22,032 bases of DNA. Origin: an uncultured Cyanobium sp. GTDB taxonomy: Bacteria; Cyanobacteriota; Cyanobacteriia; PCC-6307; Cyanobiaceae. The stretch is from assembly GCA_937919075.1 (NCBI GenBank), contig CALFOF010000168.1:1-22032 (forward strand), in the 5' to 3' direction. The notes beneath the pieces were generated by a model. That model worked only from the letters and a program-made list of their open reading frames with translations. It was not told the DNA's origin and searched no databases. This document shows, in pieces, positions 15,871 through 22,032 of this stretch (position 1 is the first letter of the stretch; every line of letters starts with the position of its first letter). A program made the position numbers and the translations under genes.

Positions 15871-16853
15871 AAGCGGATGTCGAGGCTGCGCAGGTAGGTG
15901 TGCAGGCCGGCATCCTGGATGGGCAGCAACAGGGCGGTGCGGCCGCTTTCGTTCACGTGGGAATGCCACTGGCCCGGCGGGGTCACGAAGGCGGCGCCCG
16001 GCTCCCACTCCATCCGCACCGGATTGCGGATCGTGCCGTCGGCATTGAGCTCGCTGCCCGAGAGCGTGGCGCAACCGGGGTCGCAATCGATCACCAGATC
16101 CAGGGCCACCGACTGGTGCCGATGCGGCGGCTGGACGGCACCGGCCGGCACCATGCCGTACATCGCCCAGAGGGTGTGGGTGATGGTGCGGCTGGCCGGC
16201 AGGGCGGTGTTGGCCAGCAGCAGGCTGAGCCGGTTGCTGCGGGCACTGCTGGGGTCGGCGGCCAGCAGGTCAAGCTCCTGGCGCAGCCAGCTGCCCGGGT
16301 AGTAGGTGGCCTCGAAGCGGGCCTGATCGGCACTCACACCCAGATGGCTGAGCAGCGGGCCGTCATGCACCCAATACAGAACGCTTTCGGCAGCGGCATC
16401 CAGCTGGGGCGCAGCTCCTGCCGGGAGTACGAACAGGTCGCCCTGGCGCCAGGGCTGGCTGAAGGCCGGGGCGATGGCGTTGCCCTCCCGCTGGCAGCGG
16501 CCTTCGCCGTGGAGCACGTAGAAGAGCAGGCTGGTGGCATTGGCGCCGGCCTCGATCGATTCCCCGGCCAGCAGGCGAATGAAATTGGCAGACAGGGCCG
16601 GGCTGGTGGCCGGACCGCTGCAGCCCAGGGCCCCGCTCAGATCAAGGGGCAGCACAGCCGTGGGGCCGCTGGCGTGGAGTTCAGGGCCCCAGCGATGGTC
16701 GGGGATCGGTTCGGTGAGCCCGTGGCGGATCGGGTTGGCCGCCTGTCTGTAGTCGAACAGCTGGGCGGTGGAGCTGGGGCTGCTCAGCGCCGCGGCGGAA
16801 GGCAGGCCGGGGCTGGTCGGTGAAGCGGCGGGTGCTGGCTTGGTCTGGGTCAT
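15864..16853 (-). CDS. Bicupin protein, gentisate dioxygenase-like fold
   Basis: The 329-residue protein has two cupin halves after a Ser/Pro/Ala-rich N-terminus of about 30 residues. The C-terminal cupin has H244 and H246 in PPHRHQSVALDLVI and H297 and H299 in GQWHSHVNESG, suitable metal ligands. In the N-terminal cupin the corresponding stretch reads AGANATSLLFYVLHGEGRCQREG and lacks an HxH pair, so only one half is likely to bind metal. The arrangement resembles gentisate 1,2-dioxygenase-type bicupins, but the substrate cannot be named from sequence and there are no aromatic-catabolism genes nearby. It is separated from the ThiS-like gene by 94 bp on the same strand. Confidence 0.8.
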   Translation of the reverse strand: MTQTKPAPAASPTSPGLPSAAALSSPSSTAQLFDYRQAANPIRHGLTEPIPDHRWGPELHASGPTAVLPLDLSGALGCSGPATSPALSANFIRLLAGESIEAGANATSLLFYVLHGEGRCQREGNAIAPAFSQPWRQGDLFVLPAGAAPQLDAAAESVLYWVHDGPLLSHLGVSADQARFEATYYPGSWLRQELDLLAADPSSARSNRLSLLLANTALPASRTITHTLWAMYGMVPAGAVQPPHRHQSVALDLVIDCDPGCATLSGSELNADGTIRNPVRMEWEPGAAFVTPPGQWHSHVNESGRTALLLPIQDAGLHTYLRSLDIRFT

Positions 16854-16947
16854 GGATCCAGCCGCAGGATGGTGTCGGTGAGCCTATTGACGCAAGCCTG
16901 AAGCCGCGGGGTGGCCACCGCTGACACCGTTTCAACGGGCATTGGCC

Positions 16948-17223
16948 TCAGCCACCAGCCACGGCCGGCACGATGCTCACTTCATCGCCATCGCGCAAGG
17001 GGGTGGCCTGGTTGTCAAGGAAGCGGATGTCTTCGCTGTTCACGTAGACATTGAGGAAGCGGCGCAGCTTGCCCTGTTCATCGGTGAGGCGCGCCTTGAT
17101 GCCGGGGAACTGGCTGTCGAGGGCCTGCAGCAAGCCATCCACGCTGGAGGCCTCCAATTCCACGCTGGCCTGATCAGCGGTGTACTTCTGCAGCGGGGTG
17201 GGAATCAGGACCTGAATGGCCAT
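16948..17223 (-). CDS. ThiS/MoaD/CysO-like sulfur carrier protein
   Basis: The 91-residue protein ([19 protein letters not shown]) has the beta-grasp fold signature and ends in AVAGG, the diglycine tail that is adenylated and thiocarboxylated in ThiS, MoaD and Cys[31 protein letters not shown] and [17 protein letters not shown] match MoaD/ThiS proteins segment by segment. It starts 91 bp downstream of the thrC stop on the same strand. Sulfur carriers beside PLP enzymes of this kind deliver sulfide for cysteine (CysO/CysM) or homocysteine synthesis in some bacteria, so a sulfur-amino-acid role is possible; molybdopterin or thiamine synthesis are alternatives. The leader just before the ATG is a 26-nt pyrimidine tract without a Shine-Dalgarno. 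Confidence 0.88.
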   Translation of the reverse strand: MAIQVLIPTPLQKYTADQASVELEASSVDGLLQALDSQFPGIKARLTDEQGKLRRFLNVYVNSEDIRFLDNQATPLRDGDEVSIVPAVAGG

Positions 17224-17249
17224 GGGGGAAAGGAAAGGGGGAAGAAGAA
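17224..17249. other. 26-bp homopurine/homopyrimidine tract before the sulfur-carrier gene
   Basis: All 26 plus-strand bases from 17224 to 17249 are G or A, so the mRNA immediately upstream of the minus-strand ATG is pure pyrimidine. It lies in the 91-bp gap after thrC. It rules out a conventional ribosome binding site at this start. Confidence 0.7.
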
Positions 17250-17314
17250 TCGGGAACGACGGAGAAGGCGTAACGGGAATGCCGCTCAGGCGGTGGAAAG
17301 GCGGTGGGCGGGGG

Positions 17315-18601
17315 TCAGACCCCCATCGGCTCCCAGGTGGCGCGATGCAGCGATTGGGCCCGCTCCCAGGCGGCATTGAAGCTGCTGAGCTGGGGTTCGA
17401 TGGTGTGGGGCTCGCCCACCACCCCACTGATGGCCTCAAGGGTTTTGAGCCCGTTGCCGGTGATGTAGGCGACGGTGGTTTCCTCGGGATCGATCTTGCC
17501 CTGCTCAGCGAGCTTCTTGAGCACGGCGATGGTGGTGCCACCGGCCGTTTCGGTGAACACTCCCTCGGTTTCGGCCAGCAGCTGGATGCCGGCCACGATT
17601 TCCTCGTCGGTGACGGAGGCGATGGTGCCGCCGGTGCGACGGGCGATATCGAGGGCATAAGGGCCGTCGGCGGGATTGCCGATGGCGATCGATTTGGCGA
17701 TGGTATCGGGCTTCACCGGGGTGATGAAATCACGGCCCGCCTCGAAGGCCTGGGCGATCGGTGAGCAGCCTTCCGCCTGGGCGCCACTGAAGCGCACCGG
17801 CTTTTCGTCGACGAGGCCCACCTTGATGAATTCGTCGAAGCCCTTGCGGATCTTGGTGAACAGGGAACCGGAAGCCAGCGGCGCCACGATGTGGTCGGGC
17901 AGTTGCCAGCCCAGCTGCTCGATCACCTCGTAGCCGAGCGTTTTGGAGCCTTCCGAGTAGTAAGGGCGCAGGTTGATGTTCACGAAGCCCCAGCCGTAGG
18001 TGTTGGCCACTTCCGAGCAGAGCCTGTTGACCTGGTCGTAGTTGCCCTTCACCGCCATCAGGGTGGGGTTGTAGATCAAGGTGCCAAGCACCTTGCCCAG
18101 CTCCAGATCGGCGGGGATGAACACGCAGCATTCGAGGCCCGCATGGGCGGCGATGGCGGCGGTGGAGTTGGCCAGGTTGCCGGTGCTGGCACAGCTCACC
18201 GTGGTGAAGCCGAGCTCACGGGCGCGGGTAAGGGCCACCGACACCACCCGGTCCTTGAAGGACAGGGTGGGCATGTTGACACCGTCGTTCTTGATGTAAA
18301 GGTGCTTGAGGCCGAGGCGCCGCGCCAGCCGGTTGGCCCGCACCAAGGGTGTGAAGCCGGTGCCCACATCGATGGGGTCGCCCTGCACGGGCAGAAATTC
18401 GCGGTAGCGCCAGATCGAAGCCGGCCCCGCCTCGATCGTCGCTCGGGTGACCCGGGCGCGGATGGCGTCGTAGTCGTAGACGACTTCCAGTGGCCCGAAG
18501 CAGACGTCTTCGCAGACGTGGCGAGCACCGGCGTCGTAGGGGTGGCCGCATTCCTTGCAGCGCAGCCCCGTGAAGGTGGCACGAGAGAGGGTGGCCGTCA
18601 C
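17315..18601 (-). CDS. thrC: Threonine synthase
   Basis: Threonine synthase converts O-phosphohomoserine to threonine with PLP. The 428-residue protein has the cofactor lysine K116 in [10 protein letters not shown], the phosphate-binding [12 protein letters not shown] segment, and an N-terminal four-cysteine zinc-ribbon-like element (C15, C18, C30, C34) seen in many class II threonine synthases. The start is GTG at 18601 ([19 protein letters not shown]). A ThiS-like sulfur carrier follows on the same strand after 91 bp. Because the fold type is shared with cysteine synthase and other beta-replacement enzymes, an additional role with the sulfur carrier cannot be excluded, but the overall sequence reads as ThrC. 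It diverges from the UPF0182 gene across 150 bp. Confidence 0.93.
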   Translation of the reverse strand: MTATLSRATFTGLRCKECGHPYDAGARHVCEDVCFGPLEVVYDYDAIRARVTRATIEAGPASIWRYREFLPVQGDPIDVGTGFTPLVRANRLARRLGLKHLYIKNDGVNMPTLSFKDRVVSVALTRARELGFTTVSCASTGNLANSTAAIAAHAGLECCVFIPADLELGKVLGTLIYNPTLMAVKGNYDQVNRLCSEVANTYGWGFVNINLRPYYSEGSKTLGYEVIEQLGWQLPDHIVAPLASGSLFTKIRKGFDEFIKVGLVDEKPVRFSGAQAEGCSPIAQAFEAGRDFITPVKPDTIAKSIAIGNPADGPYALDIARRTGGTIASVTDEEIVAGIQLLAETEGVFTETAGGTTIAVLKKLAEQGKIDPEETTVAYITGNGLKTLEAISGVVGEPHTIEPQLSSFNAAWERAQSLHRATWEPMGV

Positions 18602-18654
18602 AGGCTCACTGCAGCGATGAAGCGAAAGCTAGCAGCGGCGCCCAGGCGATCCGA

Positions 18655-18683
18655 GAATATCCGATCTCCAGGGTCGGGTATTC
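18655..18683. promoter_or_regulatory. Inverted repeat in divergent thrC/UPF0182 region
   Basis: GAATATCCGA (18655-18664) and TCGGGTATTC (18674-18683) form 10-bp arms with one mismatch and a 9-bp spacer. The element lies 53 bp from the thrC start and 68 bp from the UPF0182 start. It could be an operator shared by both genes. A direct repeat ATTCAGGC (18680 and 18703) lies beside it. Confidence 0.4.
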
Positions 18684-18739
18684 AGGCGCGGCTGGAGGCT
18701 TCATTCAGGCCGCAGGCTTGTCTGCAGCCGACGCCTGTT

Positions 18740-18745
18740 TAGCCT
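18740..18745 (+). promoter_or_regulatory. Candidate -10 element of the UPF0182 gene
   Basis: TAGCCT is followed by exactly 6 nt and then the GTG start at 18752, placing the predicted transcription start at the start codon. The hexamer and spacing are identical to those before the HAD phosphatase gene at 11345. No convincing -35 box is visible. Confidence 0.35.
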
Positions 18746-18751
18746 CAGCCC

Positions 18752-21631
18752 GTGGCCCACCGTTTCTCCCGCCTGAAGCCACCGCTGCTGGCGGGGCTGA
18801 TCTTCGTGCCCCTGCTCGTCGTTGGCGTGCTGGTGGTGTCGCGGCTGAGCGTCGAATGGGCCTGGTATTCCCAGTTCGACTTTCAGCAGGTGCTGTTGCG
18901 CCGCTGGATGCTGCAACTGCTGGGTTTTCTGCTGGTGATGGGGGTGGGCATTCCCCTCCAGCTGCAACAACTGCACCGCTGCTGGCGGCTGCGCAGCGAG
19001 GCGCCAACCAAGCCGTTGCCACGCCAGGCCTTGCTGCGGATGGGCCCGCTCGCTCTGATCTGCATACTGCTGGCGCTGCTGTTGCTGCTCAGCACCGGAC
19101 TCCTCTTTCTGTTCGTCCAGGCCCGCGGCCTGATCTCCGATCCCTTCGATAGCGATGTGGTCAGCGGCCTCTCAGCGCTGGCCGGCCTCTCACCCAGCTG
19201 GGTAGCGCTGCTGGCCGCCGTGCTCGGCCTGTTGCTGCTGCTGCGGCCCTTGCCGGTGCTGCGGGTGGTGCTGGCGGCGGCGCTGGCGGGATCGGCCACC
19301 GCCCTGGCCCGCGGCTGGAGCCTGTGGTTGCCGGCGCTGCTGGCGGTGCCGTTCGGTGAAACCGATCCACTCACCCATTTCGACCTCAGCTTCACGGTGC
19401 TGCGGCTGCCGGCGCTGCAGCTGCTGTTCAGCGTGCTGATCGCGCAGTTGCTGGTGGGGCTTGCGGGCTGCCTGTGGGTCAGTTTCACCGAGGGATCCAG
19501 CCTCAGCGACCTGCGCTTTGTGGGCCTGAGCCGCGAGCAGCAAGGGGTGCTTAAACCGCAGATCGCCGTGCTCGCCGCCCTGGCCTCGTTGACCAATGCG
19601 CTGTCCCCGTTTGCGTTGATGGTGCAAGGGAGTGGTGTGGCTGCTGGCGCCGGCTTCGTCGACCTGCACGTGCGCCTGCCGATCCGCCTGCTGCTGGCCC
19701 TGCTGCTGCTGCTGGCGTCGCTCGGTCTGGCCCTGCCGGTGCGGCGCAGCTGGTTGCGGCGCTTGGTGGTGATCCCCCTGCTGGCCACGGCCCTGCTGCT
19801 GCCGGTGGCCGAATACCTGGTAGCCCCCCAAGTCCAGAGCTTGTGGGTGCAGCCGCGGGAGCTGGAGGTGGAGACGCCCTACATCGTGCGCAGCATCCGC
19901 GCCACCCGCCGCGCCTTCGGTCTCGAAGATGTGCGCGATTCGATTCTCGAGCCCCTGCAACGGATCACCGCCGACGACCTCGTTGCCGCGCCGGGCACAC
20001 TCGCGAACATCCGCCTGTGGGACAGCGGCCCCTTGCTGGCGGCCAACCGCCAGCTGCAGCAGCTCCGCCTCTATTACAGCTTCCCTTCAGCGGCTGTCGA
20101 CCGTTATGACCTCTCGGCCCCCGGCGAGGATCAGACCTCTCAGCAGGTGCTGATCTCCGCCCGGGAACTCGACAGCAGCGCGTTGCCTGAGGGGTCACGC
20201 ACCTGGCTCAACCGGCATCTGGTCTTCACCCATGGCTACGGCTTCACGGTGTCACCGGTGAATGCCTTCGGCGCCGACGGCTTGCCGTTGTTCTTCGTGA
20301 AGGATCTCGGCCGCAGTGGGCGGGTGCAGGGCATCCCCCAGCTGGGCATCAAGGACGCCGAAGCGCAGGCCGCCTTCCCCGTGGGCCGGCCGCGCCTGTA
20401 CTTCGCCTCTGGCCCGGCGCCTTATGCGATCGCGCCCACCAAGGTGCAGGAGTTCGATTTTCCGGATGGGGAACTCAACGTCTTCACCCACTACGACGGC
20501 GAGCGCGGCATTCCGCTGACCAACGCCTGGCAACGGTTCAAGGCTGCGGTTTATCTGCGCGAACCGAGGGTGCTGTTGGCCGGTTCCTTCACGTCCCGCT
20601 CGCTGTTGCTGCTGCGGCGCCAGGTGAATGAACGTGTTGAAGCCTTGGCACCCTTCCTGCGCTTTGAGAGCGAGCCCTATCTCGTTACTGTGAGGGTAGA
20701 CAACGAGCCAGAATTCGAGGCAGAGCACCATCAGTATTGGATGCTTGATGGCTACACCACCAGCCGCAGTTATCCCTACAGCGATGCCAACAGCGACGGC
20801 ATCCGCTATTTCCGTAATCCTGTCAAGGCCGTGGTGGATGCCCAGGATGGCCGGCTCTGGCTCTATGTGAGCGAGCCGAACGATCCGGTCCTGCGCACCT
20901 GGCAGCGGGCCTTCCCGGAACTGTTCCACCCGCTCACCGACATGCCGGAGCCGCTGCTGGCCCACATCCGGGTGCCCAACAACCAGTTCAAGATCCAGTC
21001 AGAACGCTTGCTCCGGTATCACGTCACCGATGCACGCACTTTCTACAACGGCGACGACGTGTGGGCGGTGCCACTTGAAACCTACGGCTCCGAAACCGTG
21101 GCCGTTCAGCCTTATCACGCCACCCTGCAATTGCCTGGGGAGAGCCGGCCGGAGTTCGTGCTGCTGCTGCCCTTCTCCCCCGTGCGCCGCTCAAATCTGG
21201 TGGGTTGGCTGGCCGCTCGCAACGATCCTCCCCATTACGGCGAACTCTTCCTTGTGCGGTTCCCGCAGCAGCGTCTGTTGCTCGGGCCGCAGCAGATCAC
21301 CGCATTGGTGGAGCAAGATCCTCAGATCAGCTTTCAGTTCGGTCTCTGGAACCGTGCTGGCGCCAGGCTTGTGCGCGGCAATCTGCTGGTGCTGCCGGTG
21401 GGGGATGGGCTGCTCTACGTAGAGCCGATCTACCTGGAATCGGGCGATAACAATCTGCCCACGCTGGTGCGGGTGGTAGTGACCGACGGCCGCCGCTTCG
21501 TGATGGACCGGGATCTCAACACGGCCCTCAATAAGCTCACGCAGGAGGTTCCAACCACCACCAGTCCAGCGGAATCAGTGCAGGAATTCTCTCTACCTGT
21601 GGCGATCCCAGGCCTCGACGGACTGTTGTGA
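18752..21631 (+). CDS. UPF0182 integral membrane protein
   Basis: The 959-residue protein starts at a GTG (18752). The N-terminal third is highly hydrophobic with about seven membrane helices (for example LLAGLIFVPLLVVGVLVV near residues 13-30 and a leucine-rich segment near 310-330). The remaining two thirds form a large hydrophilic domain, presumably extracytoplasmic, starting near RELEVETPYIVRSIRATRRAFGL and containing YWMLDGYTTSRSYPYS, VKAVVDAQDGRLWLYV and HIRVPNNQFKIQSERLLRYHVTD, all typical of UPF0182. The family is conserved in cyanobacteria and actinobacteria and has no established function. The gene is monocistronic: divergent from thrC and convergent with fbaA. Confidence 0.93.
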   Translation: MAHRFSRLKPPLLAGLIFVPLLVVGVLVVSRLSVEWAWYSQFDFQQVLLRRWMLQLLGFLLVMGVGIPLQLQQLHRCWRLRSEAPTKPLPRQALLRMGPLALICILLALLLLLSTGLLFLFVQARGLISDPFDSDVVSGLSALAGLSPSWVALLAAVLGLLLLLRPLPVLRVVLAAALAGSATALARGWSLWLPALLAVPFGETDPLTHFDLSFTVLRLPALQLLFSVLIAQLLVGLAGCLWVSFTEGSSLSDLRFVGLSREQQGVLKPQIAVLAALASLTNALSPFALMVQGSGVAAGAGFVDLHVRLPIRLLLALLLLLASLGLALPVRRSWLRRLVVIPLLATALLLPVAEYLVAPQVQSLWVQPRELEVETPYIVRSIRATRRAFGLEDVRDSILEPLQRITADDLVAAPGTLANIRLWDSGPLLAANRQLQQLRLYYSFPSAAVDRYDLSAPGEDQTSQQVLISARELDSSALPEGSRTWLNRHLVFTHGYGFTVSPVNAFGADGLPLFFVKDLGRSGRVQGIPQLGIKDAEAQAAFPVGRPRLYFASGPAPYAIAPTKVQEFDFPDGELNVFTHYDGERGIPLTNAWQRFKAAVYLREPRVLLAGSFTSRSLLLLRRQVNERVEALAPFLRFESEPYLVTVRVDNEPEFEAEHHQYWMLDGYTTSRSYPYSDANSDGIRYFRNPVKAVVDAQDGRLWLYVSEPNDPVLRTWQRAFPELFHPLTDMPEPLLAHIRVPNNQFKIQSERLLRYHVTDARTFYNGDDVWAVPLETYGSETVAVQPYHATLQLPGESRPEFVLLLPFSPVRRSNLVGWLAARNDPPHYGELFLVRFPQQRLLLGPQQITALVEQDPQISFQFGLWNRAGARLVRGNLLVLPVGDGLLYVEPIYLESGDNNLPTLVRVVVTDGRRFVMDRDLNTALNKLTQEVPTTTSPAESVQEFSLPVAIPGLDGLL

Positions 21632-21657
21632 CACCAGGCCGCTGATGGCGTCACATG

Positions 21658-21677
21658 AAAAGGGGCCTGATGGCCCC
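21658..21677 (-). terminator. Distal intrinsic terminator of fbaA
   Basis: On the minus strand GGGGCC-ATCA-GGCCCC is followed by TTTT (21661-21658). The stem is 6 bp of pure G-C. The T-tract is short, so it is weaker than the proximal copy. It lies 26 bp past the convergent UPF0182 stop and could also limit transcription from that side, although the plus strand lacks a T-tract. Confidence 0.7.
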
Positions 21678-21707
21678 CAATGAAATGAGCGCGAAAGCTC
21701 TCTGCAT

Positions 21708-21728
21708 AAAAAAGGGGCCGATGGCCCC
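21708..21728 (-). terminator. Proximal intrinsic terminator of fbaA
   Basis: On the minus strand GGGGCC-ATC-GGCCCC is followed directly by six T (21713-21708), a textbook rho-independent terminator. It lies 116 bp downstream of the fbaA stop codon. A nearly identical stem-loop follows 46 bp further on, so the two look like a duplication. Confidence 0.88.
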
Positions 21729-21748
21729 TGGATGCTGGTAGCCAGGAT

Positions 21749-21761
21749 GAGCGAATCGCTC
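21749..21761. other. Short perfect hairpin in the fbaA 3' region
   Basis: GAGCG-AAT-CGCTC forms a 5-bp stem with a 3-nt loop between the terminators and the repeat-rich segment. It has no T-tract. It may add to 3'-end structure in the fbaA transcript; it is short enough to be chance. Confidence 0.3.
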
Positions 21762-21782
21762 AGCTGGCCAGGTGTGATTGGG

Positions 21783-21854
21783 CTCAACCTGCTTGACCGG
21801 CCGGTGTGGCCGGTGTGGCCGGTTGAGACGGCCGGTAACCGGGTTCAGACGGCC
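21783..21854. repeat. Short GC-rich repeats at the fbaA stop codon
   Basis: Two tandem copies of CCGGTGTGG (21801-21809, 21810-21818) are followed by a direct repeat GGTT(G/C)AGACGGCC at 21821-21833 and 21842-21854. The second copy covers the fbaA stop codon (21845-21847). ACCGGCC (21796-21802) and GGCCGGT (21817-21823) could also pair as a hairpin. Confidence 0.6.
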
Positions 21855-22032
21855 ACGGCGGTTTTGGGATCCAGGGCGCCCTTGGCATAGAGAGCGGCGT
21901 AGTAGTTGATGTTCTGCTGCTTGATCTTGCTGGCCTGGCCGGCGCACCAGAACTGCTGGTAGCGGTCAAGGCACACCTTCTTCATGTAGGCCCGGGCCGG
22001 CTTGTTGAAGTGGCGGGGGTCGAAGTTGGAGG
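21845..22032 (-). CDS. fbaA: Class II fructose-1,6-bisphosphate aldolase, C-terminus only
   Basis: Only the last 61 residues are in the window; the gene continues past the right edge. The visible sequence SNFDPRHFNKPARAYMKKVC, then LDRYQQFWCAGQASKIK and YAALYAKGALDPKTAVAV, matches the C-terminal region of class II (metal-dependent) aldolases of the cyanobacterial Calvin-cycle type, where DPR..KP, M..VC..RY and GQASKIK are conserved. The catalytic metal site lies in the missing part. The enzyme makes fructose- and sedoheptulose-bisphosphate from triose phosphates. It ends at TGA (21847-21845) within short direct repeats, and two stacked intrinsic terminators follow. A small chance remains that it is another aldolase-family paralogue. 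Confidence 0.85.
   Translation of the reverse strand, partial: SNFDPRHFNKPARAYMKKVCLDRYQQFWCAGQASKIKQQNINYYAALYAKGALDPKTAVAV

Noticed and set aside
16948-17658. Extended 236-residue frame of the sulfur-carrier gene
   Set aside because: The first 145 codons overlap thrC in another frame and are Pro/Ser-rich; the family begins at MAIQVL (17223).
18602-18751. Riboswitch or attenuator leader for thrC
   Set aside because: No leader peptide with Thr/Ile codons, no terminator-like stem with T-tract and no recognisable riboswitch core; only an inverted repeat is visible.
1-22032. CRISPR array, tRNA genes, prophage or toxin-antitoxin pair
   Set aside because: I saw no regularly spaced repeats with unique spacers, no tRNA-like cloverleaf in the gaps, and all intergenic gaps are under about 215 bp between recognisable core genes.

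Overview
This 22 kb window is chromosomal DNA from a GC-rich unicellular picocyanobacterium of the Synechococcus/Cyanobium type. This rests on gene content: acsF, psb30/ycf12, ycf20, zam, a plant-type glycerate kinase, a UPF0182 membrane protein and a class II aldolase tail, all packed with gaps of at most about 210 bp. I see no phage, IS element, integrase, CRISPR array, rRNA or tRNA gene. It reads as a core photosynthesis and housekeeping region, not an accessory island.

Layout. Positions 1-9100 are one long minus-strand run, in transcription order: a cysteine-cluster protein (YkgJ type), two half-size GDT1/Mnx-type cation exporters, zam (degenerate RNase II/R family), ubiX, a small two-helix membrane protein (LapA-like), a DUF2996-type protein, acsF (chlorophyll cyclase), tldD and pmbA/tldE (cut by the left edge). 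Psb30 (35 residues) is divergent at 9218. recJ (minus) and a HAD phosphatase (plus) then diverge with only 23 bp between start codons. The HAD gene heads a translationally overlapped set, HAD - ycf20 - glycerate kinase, whose 3' end overlaps the convergent rpmF. An ftsH protease, a bicupin protein, a ThiS/MoaD-like sulfur carrier paired with thrC, and a 959-residue UPF0182 protein follow. Two stacked intrinsic terminators and the 3' end of fbaA (class II aldolase, minus) close the window.

Functional themes. Several genes bear on building and protecting the photosynthetic apparatus: acsF makes the chlorophyll ring, Psb30 is a PSII subunit, the half-size exporters probably handle Mn or Ca, FtsH removes damaged membrane proteins, and Zam and Ycf20 homologues have photosynthetic phenotypes. 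Glycerate kinase and aldolase belong to photorespiration and the Calvin cycle.

The least ordinary signals are: an FtsH whose plausible start leaves no first transmembrane helix; three clusters of short degenerate tandem repeats that each run across the stop codon of a gene; a thrC-sulfur carrier pair; an RNB protein without catalytic aspartates; and two genes with an identical TAGCCT-6 nt-start codon arrangement suggesting leaderless mRNAs. I found no clear evidence of an undescribed defence or mobile system.
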